DNA of 64,000 nucleotides from Hydractinia symbiolongicarpus (GCF_029227915.1 NC_079888.1:12695001-12759000); one strand, 5' to 3'; positions 40,341 through 52,142 are shown, numbered from the stretch's first letter. The notes: generated by a model from the sequence alone, not told the origin. Made by a program: numbers and translations.

Positions 40341-41793
40341 ATGATTTCAGGAAGCTTCGCTCATCTCCAGTCAAACATTTTGTGTATTGTGAACACGATA
40401 ACCACGAATCAATGCGAAAATCTTTTGCTTGTCTACACATTCATCGACATATTTTCTTCCGATTCTACGTTTTATAAATCAGCTTTCATTTTTCAAATGA
40501 GCCTTCTTACATTCAATACCATTATAGTAAACGTAGCTGCATGGAGAACCTTTATATTTGTAGGCTCCATTATCGTCTGCTAAGATTTGATCCAAGGTAA
40601 ATTTGCTGTTATCAACAAGGTAAACTCCTGACGTAACAACACCTGAAGAAAAAATATATATCGTTTTTTGCATGAAAGACATTTTTTAGGACTTGAGGAT
40701 AACTAATGAAATAAAATAATCTGTTACCTTTTGGTGGACTAGCATTTGCATCGAAGAATAGACTTTCGTCAGGTGTGTCTGCAAACAGCTTATCAAATAT
40801 ATATATATTCAGCACTTGTTGTAGCATTTATTGTTATCTGAGGAAAAATTAACCAAAATATAACATTATAATAGTAACTAACTATTGCAAGATTATTAAA
40901 GCGATAAAAAACAAACCTTTTTGTTCTTTTTTGGGATAAGAAAAGCAGAGGTGGACGGTGTTTGTGTAAGTATCTGTAAAAAATATGGAAAGAAAATACA
41001 GAAGTATCCCTCAACCCCACCCCTCTGGGGCCCTGGAATCGATGTTGCATAATATCATACTTATTGTTTCAGTGGATTTACTTCACTCATGCAAATACGA
41101 AGTTATTCCTGACGAAATGTGCAAATTATAATATTTACCTGCGCGTTACCAACGTCGTCACCAGCATCTGTACAATCTGACAATGGTGGAGATAGCAGCG
41201 GGTTCTGGTAGCAGTCCGGCTAGAAAATCAACATTCATGATTGAAAAAACAACAACAAGTGAATCAAAAAATATTGTACTTACTGTTGCAAAAACTTGTT
41301 CATGATCATTTGAACTCGTGTTTGGATCGTCATGTTGAGATATTTAAATCGTACTTTACCCTATAAAGAAGCCAAAGAAACGTCGTAGTAATTGGTCTAA
41401 CAATTCCTTCCAACAACATGCAAATAACCCCTAACTTTATCCAAAAAACAGCCATGTATCATGTCAATTTCTCCTCTCCATAAAATTGATGATGTAAAAA
41501 AATGTACTCACATAAAAATTATTCGCATATTCCATGAGAATGTTTAACACAGGCACTGGGTAATTTTCGTAATCGGGCACTATATCCACAGATTCTGATA
41601 TGATGGAGGTGTCATAATCATATATTATGCATTCTGGAGCAGCAATATTGTATCTTCTTGCGGTGCTCCAAAGTTTATTTTTGTCGCAAGAAGAGTACAC
41701 GACAAACGAATTTTTGATGTGACTGACGTCAAGAATCATATCCAATTCTTCAGATATGTATTTCCCTAACGGTCCAAATGGTAAACGTGTGAA
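40340..41793 (-). pseudogene. gene B: decayed paralogue of gene A
   Basis: Minus-strand exons: 41,793-41,512 (FTRLPFGPLGKYISEELDM, ILDVSHIKNSFVVYSSCD, PECIIYDYDTSIISESVD), ~41,358-41,282 (needs a 1-nt shift to give QHDDPNTSSNDHEQVF), ~41,220-41,139, ~40,980-40,917, ~40,840-40,733 (LFADTPDESLFFDANASPPK) and 40,642-~40,340 (SGVYLVDNSKFTLDQILADD, NGAYKYKGSP, YVDECVDKQKIFALIRGYR). Exon borders and phases correspond to gene A. An in-frame TGA follows KNES at about 40,474. No exon 1 equivalent was found. Unknown function. Confidence 0.55.
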
Positions 41794-42088
41794 CTGAAAA
41801 GAGAATGGATATCATCATGCTGCGATAAGATTTCTTATTAGAAACGAAATAAATTGATAGACCGCCGATTAATTCCAGCCTAAAAAGGGGGCTCGCCAAA
41901 ACGCCCCTCTACCCGTGAAGTGGTCATAAACAACCTGGTATATGGTAAACCAAACAACAACAAAACAAACTTAAAAAAAAGATGGAAGAAAATGCAGCTG
42001 AAACCCTTGATTATTGTTACCTTTTCTTCGTCTAGTAAGTACATAATCTTACAACACTTTTTACTTCTTATAACAACTTATCAAAAAT

Positions 42089-42877
42089 ATGGCATCAAGA
42101 ACCAGAAGAAATGGCAGCTCTCCAATCTCCGACCAATCTCTCTCATCAATAATACTCGACCGTTTAACTTCCATAGAAGAAAAGTTTGATCACCTCAGTG
42201 AAAAAGTAATGGAAACGAACAAAATTGGTTTAACAGCAATAGAGAAATCTAACGAAGCTCTATCCATATCAGCACAAAACAAAGAACAGATCTCGGAAAT
42301 CGTTGATAGGGTAGAGGACCTACTGAACAACAAGGCTATGCTGCTAAGATTAAATACTTAGAGGACAAACTGGATGATCAAGTCAACAGATCTATGCGTT
42401 CAACACTGGTTTTCAAAGGAATTGAAGGCACTGAGTCTTCATGGGAAGATACTAAAAACAAACTATCTAACATACTAAGCAATTTAACTGAAAATAAGTC
42501 AGCTAATATAATTGAATCGTGGATTGAGAGAGCTCACCGTCTAAACAAATAACACATCAAATTCAAACAATGACACTAATAATAAACCTAACCGTACTCG
42601 CCCAATTAACATTGTTGCAAAGTTTACTTCTTGGAAACACAGTGAAGAAGTTAAAAGAATAATCATTAACTATAACAAAAACAACGTCAACCAACCTAGG
42701 ATCTATGTTGAGCAACTACAGTCATCAAACCTTGCTAGCAGAACTAATGAAGCAAAGAAATACCGAAAGGAACTGAGGCTGCAACATCCTGACTGGTTGA
42801 TGTATGTTTCCCACCCAGCACGACTTTTTGGTAAAAAGCCCGGTAAAGACAAATACGCCATCTTGAAAGAATTCTAA
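42089..42877 (+). pseudogene. LINE 2 ORF1 protein
   Basis: Begins MASRTRRNGSSPISDQSLS, then a coiled coil (LDRLTSIEEKFDHLSEKVME). After a frame change at ~42,355: YLEDKLDDQVNRSMRSTLVF, KGIEGTESSW, IERAHRLNK, stop, then INIVAKFTSWKHSEEV, RIYVEQLQSS and PDWLMYVSHPARLFG. This is coiled coil plus RRM-like/C-terminal domain as in L1-type ORF1 (Transposase_22) RNA chaperones. Two or more frame breaks. Confidence 0.6.
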
Positions 42878-43142
42878 GGTGTTAACTTTTCTATTTATTG
42901 TTTCTTTTTTTTTTTACACTATAGTATGCCTTTTATGTATCTATATTATTTTATACTTAGATATTTATCATACCTCTACCTCTAAAAATACTCCTAGTAA
43001 TACCACAAGTAGTAAACGCCTTTTTTTTAGCTTACTGTCTTCATTAACTGAAACTGCATTGACGGCTATCTGATCTCTTCTATTTCTTCTCTTACTTTAC
43101 TTTCTACAATTTTCTTTTGCAATAACATACAAACATTTTGAA

Positions 43143-43306
43143 ATGCCGATACTATACCCATGTGGTATTTGTAATAAGTCAGTTGCTAAACACCACAGAG
43201 CAATATGTTGTGACTTATGCGATAAGTGGGTTAACATTAAATGTAACTTTACTTTTAATTCTACATATGAGAGCTACATAGAATATAACATAAGTTGGTG
43301 CTGTAA
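43143..43306 (+). pseudogene. LINE 2 PHD finger, interrupted
   Basis: MPILYPCGICNKSVAKHHRA, ICCDLCDKWVNIKC and, at the right edge, SWCC: C-x2-C, C-x2-C, W, H/C and the start of W-x-C-x2-C. The last C-x2-C is completed only by sequence at 45,528 (NKC) on the far side of the Helitron array. PHD fingers occur at the N-terminus of ORFs in some CR1-group LINEs and may bind histone tails. Confidence 0.7.
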
Positions 43307-45527
43307 TCTCTTATAATAATAAGCCAGTTCCGTGTGTCTGTCTGTCACTTTTGCAAACACGATATTTTTACCACCCGAATGCGCGAGTTTTTCGAGTTTT
43401 TTTGTTTTGTTTACATTTGTCTCGCAACCGTTAGAAACCACGTGATAGAAAATAAGCAGTATGATTCGTTCAAATACGTACTTTCGAACGGGACGGCATT
43501 CGAATAAAAAGTTCCGTTAGCGTAAAAACAAACAAACATAAAAATTTCTCGACAAAGTTCTCGACACAAAAGGCGAACTGAAGAAGCGGTTAAAAAATGT
43601 CTTATTTTCGACGATCGCTTAGTCACAAAAAAGTGCAGATATTAATCTCTTATAATAATACGCTAAGTGTGTCTGTCTGTCACTTTTGCAAAGTGGATTA
43701 CATTCTTCAAAATTTTCTTTAACAAATTCTATAAAACATCGCCTATAAAATTGTTCTGTAATTTACCAAACTTTACCGATAAAATAGTATTGACGTCAAA
43801 GAAAAGTTAATTAAGATTAGTGAAGCCATTACAATGCACTTAAAACTTTGAGGCCAAATAACTTGGAAACGAGTTGGTGACGTCAATGTTTTTTCACCGC
43901 GTGGGTAACTAGGGACCACCTGGGACCAATTTGGGTAAGTTTCCCAAATCTGGGTCCCTGAATCCGTTTCGGGAATGGACGGGTTGATGACGTCATCAAA
44001 AAACCTTCAAACCCTAATATCTCTGCAACCGTTTGTCAAAAATACACGATCCTATACATTTTTCAACGTTTCAAGATCTATACGATGAAGGCAACAGGCA
44101 TACACATTTCTGAAAAAAAAAGTTTTGTGTTCTGACATGTCTCTGCTGACGTCATCAAAATTTAAATGACGGTTATTTTTCTCTGTTATCCTGCCTAAGT
44201 GGATTTTTCCACGGGCCTTATCGACTAGTCTATATAATAATACGCCAGTTCCGTGTGTCTGTCTGTCACTTTTGCAATTGGATTACATTCTTCAAAATTT
44301 TCTTTAACAAATTCTATAAAACATCGCCTATAAATTTGTTCTGTAAATTACCTAACTTTGACGTTAAAGCAATATTGACGTCAAAGGAAAGTATATTAAG
44401 ATTAGTGAAGCCATTGCATTGCACTTTTAAATTTAAGGCTAAATAACTCGGAAACGGGTGGAAATAACTGACGTCATCTCCTGCGTAGGTAACTAGGGAC
44501 CACCTTTGACCAATGGGTAAGTTTCCCAAACCTGGGTCCCTGAATCCGTTTCGGGAATGGACGGGTTGATGACGTCGTCAAAAAACCTTCAAACCCTAAT
44601 ATCTCTGCAACCGTTTGTCAAAAATACACGATCCTATACATTTTCTTGATCAGCGTTTCAAGATCTATACGATGAAGGCAACAGGCATACACATTTCTGA
44701 AAAAAAAAGTTTTGTGTTCTGACATGTCTCTGCTGACGTCATCAAAATTTAAAGGACGGTTATTTTTCTCTGTTGTCCTGCCTAAGTGGATTTTTCCACG
44801 GGCCTTATCGACTAGTGGTATAAATAATTAATTAATTACTTTGCAATTTTGCTTCTAATACTATTATAGTTGTATTTTAATGAAATATAATAGTATTAAA
44901 ACGGTTTTCTTCTTTTGAAAAAATTTATTGCTAGTTTCTTATAATAATAAGCCAGTTCCGTGTGTCTGTCTGTCTGTCACTTTTGCAAAGTGGATTACAT
45001 TCTTCAAAATTTTCTTTAACAAATTCTATAAAGCATCGCCTATAAAATTGTTCTGTAATTTACCAAACTTTACCGATAAAATAGTATTGACGTCAAAGGA
45101 AAGTTAATTAAGATTAGTGAAGCCATTACAATGCACTTAAAACTTTGAGGCCAAATAACTTGGAAACGAGGTGGTGACGTCAATGTTTTTTCACCGCGTG
45201 GGTAACTAGGGACAACCTGGGACCAATTTGGGTAAGTTTTTCAAACCTGGGTCCCCGAATCCGTTTCGGAATGGACGGTTTGATGACGTCATCAAAAAAC
45301 TTTTAAACCTTGATATCTCTGCAACCGTTTGTCAAAGATACATGATCATATACATTTTCTTGATCAGCATTTCAAGATCTATACGATGAAGGCAACAGGT
45401 ATACAAATTTCTAAAAAAATATATTTATTTTGTATTTGCACTGCTGACGTCAGCAAAAAACTAAAACAACCTGTTTTTCCATTTTCCTTCTGCCTAAGTG
45501 GATTACTCCACGGGATTTATCGACTAG
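43307..45527 (+). mobile_element. tandem array of non-autonomous Helitrons
   Basis: Copies at 43,307-43,645 (5' part only), 43,646-44,228, 44,229-44,815 and 44,936-45,527. Each starts TCTC/TCTA/TTTC-TTATAATAATA with tctgtctgtcac, and full ones end in a hairpin (gtggatttttccac) 13-16 nt before CTAG, the Helitron 3' signature (5'-TC...hairpin...CTRR). The outer flanks are A (43,306) and T (45,528), the expected A|T insertion site, without a duplication. No Rep/helicase is coded, so they move in trans. The 44,816-44,935 stretch between copies is AT-rich spacer. Confidence 0.8.
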
Positions 45528-46520
45528 TAAATGTATTAATTCCACAATACCTTTTTCCAAATTTAACAATGAAATCCTAAAATTAACTATAAACGGTAAA
45601 AATCCAAACGAATCCTTAAATATCTCTTCTGAAAACTATGTCACATAACTCATTGTTTAAAGAACTAGATTCCTTAACTATAAACTCTGATTTAGATAGT
45701 GCAAGCTGCTCAATCCACGAATTAAACAACATTAAAACATCAAAAAAATTCTTATCTGCTCTTCATATAAACATTGCATCCCTAAGCTACTATTTTGACC
45801 ATCTAGATAACCTCTTATCTCTTTGTGACATATCATTTGATTTTATTGTTATATCTGAAACACGCAATAGGGTTGATAATCCTTCAGTCACTAACACAAA
45901 CCTTACAAACTATGAATTTAAGGAATGTTTAACTGAATCTAGTAAAGGGGGCACTAAGCTTTACATTTCTAATAAATTTGACTTTTTACATCGGAGTGAT
46001 CTGGAAATATATAATCCCAAAGAACTTGAATAAACAATAATTGAAGTTAAAAATAAATCCGGAAAAAATTTAATAGTAGGGTGTATCTATAGACATCCCT
46101 GCATGCCAAGAACTGAGTTTAATGATTATTTTTTCAGTCCTCTGATGGAAAAATTACAAAAAGAAAATAAAGACATTATATTAATGGGAGATTTTAATAT
46201 TAACCTCCTTAACTATGATAGCCATGCAGAAACAAATAACTTTTTTAATCTAATACCTGAAAACACTTTCATACCGCATATAACTAAACCTACTAGAGTC
46301 ACAACAAGGTCGAAAACACTCATTGATAACATTTTCTCTAACCTAATAACTACACCATGTACAGCTGGCAACCTCACCTATTCTACCTCTGATCATCTAC
46401 CACAGTTTGTCTTCTTCAACAAACCAGTATCCACTGCTGACACACACAAAAAGGTTAGATGTTCCTTTCGAAATTTTACTAAAAACTATTTCCTCCTAGA
46501 CATACTTTCTGTTGACTAGA
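45528..46520 (+). pseudogene. LINE 2 endonuclease (EEP/APE-type)
   Basis: Completion of the PHD finger (NKC) is followed from 45,638 by LHINIASLSYYFDHLDNLLS, FDFIVISETR (catalytic Glu), LYISNKFDF, then after a TAA at 46,031 CIYRHPCMPRTEFNDYFF, IILMGDFNINLLNYD (D-x-N) and TSDHLPQFV (SDH). These are the exonuclease-endonuclease-phosphatase motifs that nick target DNA. One stop; frame otherwise coherent. Confidence 0.75.
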
Positions 46521-48602
46521 AAGAAGAACTTTTTTAATCAAATGACCCAAATGTTGCTACTACCTCTTATTACCAAATTAAATTCTATCATTAATAATCA
46601 TGCTCCTCTTGTCCAAGTCAATACAAAAAAATCTAAAATAAGCAGAAAACCCTGGGTAACATTTGGAATACTTAAATCTATTAACTACAAACAGCACATA
46701 TATAAAAAATTCCTAAAAGAAAAAAAAAAAGCATTATTGTTTACTCAATTCAAAAAGTATAGAAATACACTCAACCTAATCACAACAGTCAGCAAAGATA
46801 AGTACTTCAAGGATTTTTTTCACGAACACCAACACAATCTTAAAAGAACCTGGGACGGAATCAAAAAAATCATAAACTCCAAGTCCTCCAAAGGAAATAT
46901 ACCTAGCACAATGCAAATAAACAATAAATCTATTAGTAATAACCTCACTATAGCTAATTCTTGCAATAGGTTTTTTGGTGAAATTGCTGAACATACCAAA
47001 TCTAAAATCAGACCCACTAGCATCTCTCCAATGGACTATATGGGAGATACAAACTCACACTCTATTTTTATGAAGCCTACTACTACTATAGAAACAGGAA
47101 ATTTGATACTCTCTCTACAGGAAAATAAAGCCACTGGTCCTGGTAACATTCCTACTACTTTTTTGAAATTACTTACACCTACTATTAGTCCACTTCTAAG
47201 TAAAATCATTAACTTTTCCTTTCAAACTGGAACTTACCCAGACATTCTAAAAACTTCTAACATTGTACCAATTTACAAAAAAGGCCTCAAAACCTGTATT
47301 GAAAACTACCGCCCTATCTCCTTACTTTCCAATATAAATAGAATTTTTGAAAAGGCTATATACTCACGTTTTTATTCGTTCTTTGAAGATGATCTCTTAC
47401 TTTTTAAATACCAATATGGTTTTAGGCAGAAACATAATACCGTGCATGCCCTACTACAACTAACTGAGGAAGTCAGGACTGCTTTGGACAAAAGGAACTT
47501 TGCTTGTTGCATCTTTCTAGATTTACTAAAGGCTTTCGATACAGTTGAACATTCCATACTGTTACAAAAACTTGAAAAATATGGTGTTGAGGCATTCCCA
47601 ACAGCCTTATAAAATCTTATTTGACTAACCGTAAACAACATGTAACAATAAACGGTATAACATCAGATAATTCTGGCATAATTCATGGAGTCCCACATGG
47701 CTCAGTCTTAGGGCCTTTATTATTTTTAATATATCTCAACGACCTCCATCGTGCAATAAAACACTCAAAAATAATTCATTTCGCAGATGAAACTAGCATG
47801 ATTAATTGTAGTAGTTCTTTAAAAAATTAACAAGGAAGTAAACGAAGACTTAAAAATTTTAAACATATGTCTACGAGCAAACAAAATTAGTCTAAATGTT
47901 AATAAAACAGACATTATACTGTTTCGCCCTAAGCACATCAGAGAAGTTAAAAAACATTTAAATTTCCGCCTTAGTGGACAAAAACTGCAACTAGTCTCAA
48001 AAATAAAATACCTTGGAGTTCAAATCAACCAAAATCTAATTTATGATCATCACATTAACGACTTACTTCCAAAATTAAACAGGGCAAATGGAGTCCTAGC
48101 AAAGTTAAGGCACATTGTATCCAGAGATACCCTACTAAACTTATACTGTGCCATCTTTCACTCCCATCTTACATATGCATCACTGACATGGGGTCAGACT
48201 GTTACATCACTCGTACACAAAGTAAAGCTTTAAGAATTATCAATTTTAAACTAAATCGGGACACAGTTCACCCTTTGTATCTTGACACAAAAATTCTAAA
48301 ATTTCAGAACCATATTCAATATTTAAACACCCTTTTTGCCTACTCATACCACACACAAATGTTACCCATTTCATGTAAAGACCTTCTTATACCTGTGAAT
48401 CAAATACATGCTCATCACACTAAACTATCTAACATAAAATTCCACATCCTAAGAACTAATACCATAACCTACTCAGTGTGTACACAAATTCCTATCTCCT
48501 GAAATAAAGCTATCCCACGAATTAGTAATATTTTATTAGAAAAAGTATCCATCAAAACTTTCAAAAAAAAATTAAAAATATTTTTCACTAACAATAATAT
48601 AA
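46512..48602 (+). pseudogene. LINE 2 reverse transcriptase, catalytic site altered
   Basis: 366-residue frame then continuation after frame changes at ~47,610, ~47,828 and ~48,200. Motifs: IENYRPISLLSN, CCIFLDLLKAFDTVEHS (first Asp), GVPHGSVLGPLLFLIYLNDL, then HFADETSM where the family has [YF]ADD, i.e. the second catalytic Asp is Glu. Also ISLNVNKTDIILF and KYLGVQINQNL. The ADD to ADE change would be expected to cripple polymerisation. Confidence 0.75.
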
Positions 48603-49118
48603 CATAGTTTTACAAAAACTAATCCAAAAATGTTTGAATTGCTCTCTTTTCTCTTTTTCTTCTCTTCTCTTTCCTATCTCTGTCTCTTCTAATGAAAATC
48701 TTTTCTTCCTTGTCATTCTGAGACACTATCAATTGCAACCTTCCTGTTAACGATACTTTTTTTATTTGTTTTCGTTTGATTGTTTTTCTTGTTCTTTTGT
48801 TTTCGTTTTAAAGGTCGCCGTAGATCTACTAGCTTTGCTATCCCTACGGAATTCCTTCGTTTTAAACTCCAAAGCCTCAATGAGAACTAAAAAAAATATT
48901 TTATCTAATATAAAGGTTTTAAATATTACCGTTTTGTACATCTTTTCTAACAAGATACTAATTATATTAGAACAGTAGATTTTTAATCCATGTAACATAT
49001 TAACATATATCGTTATTTATATTATATTTATTTGAAACGGGTTTATCAAAAACTGTAACTTTTGGAAGCTAAAACGAGAAATACATATTACTTACTTACT
49101 TATTTACTTACTTACGTA
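48603..49118 (+). other. LINE 2 3' UTR and (TTAC)n tail
   Basis: No gene. T/C-rich then A-rich sequence after the RT frame, ending in about eight TTAC units (49,088-49,118), the kind of short tandem tail that ends CR1/L2-type LINEs. The next element begins directly after it. Confidence 0.5.
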
Positions 49119-49119
49119 C

Positions 49120-50389
49120 TTCTGACCCAACTACGGACACCGGCCCAACTTTAGACGCAGGACTGGCCCGTCAAAAGACGGGTCGGTGTGCTCGCAATCG
49201 GGATGGCCCATCTATTGACGGGCCCGGCCCAATTTTGGACAAGTGTATGCAAATACGTCTTAAGTTGGTACAGGTCAACTATTGACGAAGGAATCTCTTG
49301 CTTTTAAAAGCCGTGTCATGAGATGGGACAAACTTAACTGTACACAAAGGTCTCTTGCAATTTTAGAAAATGTGTTATAAGATGGGACAGGCCTAACTAT
49401 TGACAAACAATTCCCATGCTTTTAAAAGACTGTGTCATAGGATGGGACAGGCCCAACTATTGACAAAGGACACTTGTGTTTTCAAAAATCGTAATAAAAA
49501 AGGGACGGATCCAACTATTGACAATTTTTAGAAACAGCCACAAGATGGGTCAGTTTGAAGACTCCAAGACTAAAGTTAAGCCTTGTAACATGGGAAACAC
49601 AGTTTCAAATTTTGAAAAAATTGAAGACAGATCTCTGGCCCAACTGTTGACAAATGTAGTGTCTATAGGAGAGGACAAAAGAAAACAAAAAATATATGGA
49701 GGAAAATAAATCATGAATTCTCTAAATATAATCTATTACAAATATATATAGCTAAAGTAATGAGCAATACAAATACAATGTCAAATTTGTTTCCTTAAAA
49801 ATTAAACAAACACAGACATAAATTCACAAATATTAGTGGCACAGAGTCGGTAGAGCGTACAACTGTTTTCCAAGTGATTGTGGATTTGATCCCCACATAA
49901 TGCTGTTGTATAGTTGGGCAAGAATTTCATAAAAGATTTCTGTACTTCAAATGAGAGCTTAAGGACGCTGCTCGAAACTGGTGATACTGATCACATAAAA
50001 CATAAATTAACTTATAATATTTTTTTAAATCATAGTCGTAGTCTTTCCTTGAATATATAACAAAATATTTCAATCCTGGATGCCCCAGCCAAAACGATTC
50101 TTGCTCTCATATTATACGTAATAGGTCAAGTTGCAATAAGGAGCCTTCGGGCCCCGTTAGCGGGATATCGCCGCTAATATTCGGACTTTATTGGAGTTAG
50201 TTTATGTTAAATACAAGGTCTTCAAAAGTATGCAAGCATCTTTTAACGCCATGTCGCAAGTTGGTCCTGACCCGTCAATTGACAGGGCAGCATGTCAAAA
50301 GACAAGCCACCGTGTCAAAAGATAAGCCACCATGTCAAAAGATGGTCCGTCCCGTCTTAAGACTTGCCGTGTTCTAAGTTGGGTCAGAA
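49120..50389. mobile_element. 1.27-kb inverted-repeat element with internal ~65-bp repeats
   Basis: Ends TTCTGACCCAACT (49,120) and complement (ending 50,389) are inverted, and further ccgtc/gacggg words pair. Inside, 49,255-49,640 has about six diverged ~65-bp units of the form gatgggacaggcccaactattgac..ttttaaaa. A second cluster of short direct repeats (atgtcaaaagac/ataagccacc) lies at 50,290-50,340. No coding. Its right end lies five bases before integrase sequence. Confidence 0.6.
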
Positions 50390-50394
50390 TAATA

Positions 50395-51048
50395 CCTTCA
50401 TTTTATTTAAGCTATACCTACATCAGGTAGATATCTTGTATCTTCCACATGATAAGTACAAAGGAAAAACATATAAATATACTCTAGTAGACATAAATCA
50501 GCATATCAACTAACCAGTAAAAGCTTAAAAGAAACTGCTAAAGCCTTTTATTGGATATATGTTAATACCGAATTAAAATTCCCCAAAACATTCATTTGTG
50601 ATGTGGTAAAGAGTTTTATGGTGATGTTACCAAACTTATGAGCACGCATAATGTAATAATACAACGTGGTGATCGTAGCCAGCATAGAAGTCAAAGTATC
50701 GTTGAAAGATTTAATAACATATTAGCAGATAGACTATTTAGTTATCAATACCATAAAGAGTTTGTAAATCCATCAAAAAGTAATAGGGAATGGGTTGGTA
50801 GATTGCAAACTGTAGTTAGTGCTTTGAATAACGAAAAAACCAGACTAATTGATATGAAACCTGTAAATGCTATAGAACATACTTTAGTGAAACAGGGATT
50901 TTCACAGCCCATCAAAAGTGATAATGAAACATTACTTGATGTTGGTACTAATGTTAGGTATCTGTACGAGCCTGGTGAATTGGAAGGACAATTTTATAAA
51001 GGCGGAAGACGAAAACGATCCACTGATGAGTGGATGTATAAAAAATAA
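50395..51048 (+). pseudogene. Polinton/Ginger-type integrase, catalytic core and C-terminus
   Basis: Starts LYLHQVDILYLPHDKYKGKT, then YTLVDIN (first Asp region), a TAA at ~50,510, KSLKETAKAFYWIY, TFICDVVKSF (second Asp; the family has CDNG-x-F), then, in an intact 136-residue frame, STHNVIIQRGDRSQHRSQSI..VERFN (catalytic Glu), WVGRLQTVVSALN, VGTNVRYLYEPGELE and RRKRSTDEWMYK. It matches the N-terminal part at 35,401-35,558; 14.8 kb of younger insertions lie between. Confidence 0.65.
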
Positions 51049-51088
51049 AAGATAGATACATAAAAATAATCAACCAATATTATATTAT

Positions 51089-51391
51089 TTAGATGGTGGT
51101 CCTAAGAGATCTTTGTTTTTGAAGAGCTTTAGCCCATTTAGAATTCTTAGATATTAGGTCCCATATTCTTTCTATTTCCTTTGGTCTGGATTGTGCTTTT
51201 AATTGTGGAATAATTTTTGCATAATTGTTCCTACCTAATGCTTGGAATTTCTTTTTTAGTGTAAAGTAATAGTTTATAAAGCTCTTTTTCTTACTTGGTT
51301 TGTACTTATTGTATAGGCGACTTATGACAGTAAATAGATGTTGTACTCCATTACGTTCCTCTATTGTTAGATGTGGAAACGATTGATTCAT
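51089..51391 (-). CDS. 100-aa protein convergent with the integrase
   Basis: Intact frame MNQSFPHLTIEERNGVQHLF..YNKYKPSKKKSFINYYFTLK..ERIWDLISKN. It is basic and helical with no known motif. It ends 41 bp from the integrase stop, tail to tail, which suggests it belongs to the same Polinton-type element. One of the few unbroken frames here. Function unknown. Confidence 0.45.
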   Translation of the reverse strand: MNQSFPHLTIEERNGVQHLFTVISRLYNKYKPSKKKSFINYYFTLKKKFQALGRNNYAKIIPQLKAQSRPKEIERIWDLISKNSKWAKALQKQRSLRTTI

Positions 51392-52142
51392 TATTGTACA
51401 ATAATGTAAAATAAGCTATTTTTTTAGGACATCAACTTGTTTTTCTTTAAAAGGGATTCTAGTATGGGGATACTGTGTACATAGGAATTGTCTAGTAAAC
51501 TAAACTCATCATTTTTCCCTTTTTGATATTTTTGATAAGAGAAGGGAAAAAAGAGAGTTTATAACAACCCACCTTGACAGTTGACATTCAAATTGACAAC
51601 TGTTTCCAAATTCAAAAATATCAGCCACTTAAATTTCATGTCATTGTTTCTAAACATTCGCATAATTATTCCTGCAGTCACTTTAAAAAATGGCGGAATT
51701 AAAAAAAACAACATTGCGGTTTTTCGCTGGCTAACTGGTTATCGGCGGTGATAAAAGAAAAGGAATATAGTTATCAAAAAATTTGGGGTTAAATAAATAC
51801 CATAAACAGTGGCAAATGAAAACAATAAATACAAATGTACCGTATAATACTTTTCCATAGGTTTACACAATCAAATTTGCTAGCCTAATCCAATTATCAA
51901 GCAAGGATACCTAGCTAACATACAACCGAGTAGCTTCCACAAAACATCCACAGCATTAAAACTAAGAAGATTTTAATTCTAAAACTTTCCCTCCACCGCC
52001 GATACTATTATGCAACTTGAGACAGAGTTTTTGGCCAAGCTATGTCTTTTTGCAGGAGGGAGAGAGCGCTAATCTCGATCAAGTTTAAAGCGGTAAATTT
52101 GAGAAAACATGTATATCCAAAAATGTAAACAAACACCTTAGT
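51392..52142. other. non-coding
   Basis: No gene supported. A short direct pair ttgacagttgacattcaaattgacaac at ~51,575-51,600. Otherwise AT-rich. Confidence 0.4.

Larger units (their letters stand above)
42089..49118 (+). mobile_element. LINE 2: CR1-type LINE with ORF1, PHD finger, endonuclease and RT
   Basis: In order: ORF1 (42,089-42,877), PHD finger (43,143-43,306 and 45,528 on), AP-type endonuclease (about 45,640-46,520), RT (46,512-48,240), a 3' UTR (48,603-49,090) and a (TTAC)n tail at 49,088-49,118. A tandem Helitron array (43,307-45,527) interrupts the PHD finger. Longer and more complete than LINE 1 but full of frame changes. Confidence 0.7.

Noticed and set aside
43300-45530. Repeated GACGTCA sites in the Helitron copies as regulatory elements
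   Set aside because: They recur because the copies are homologous; the flanks (gacgtcatcaaaaa) show no fixed spacing to any gene.
46776-47023. Minus-strand frames opposite LINE 2 RT
   Set aside because: Shadows of the RT frame, with no independent features.
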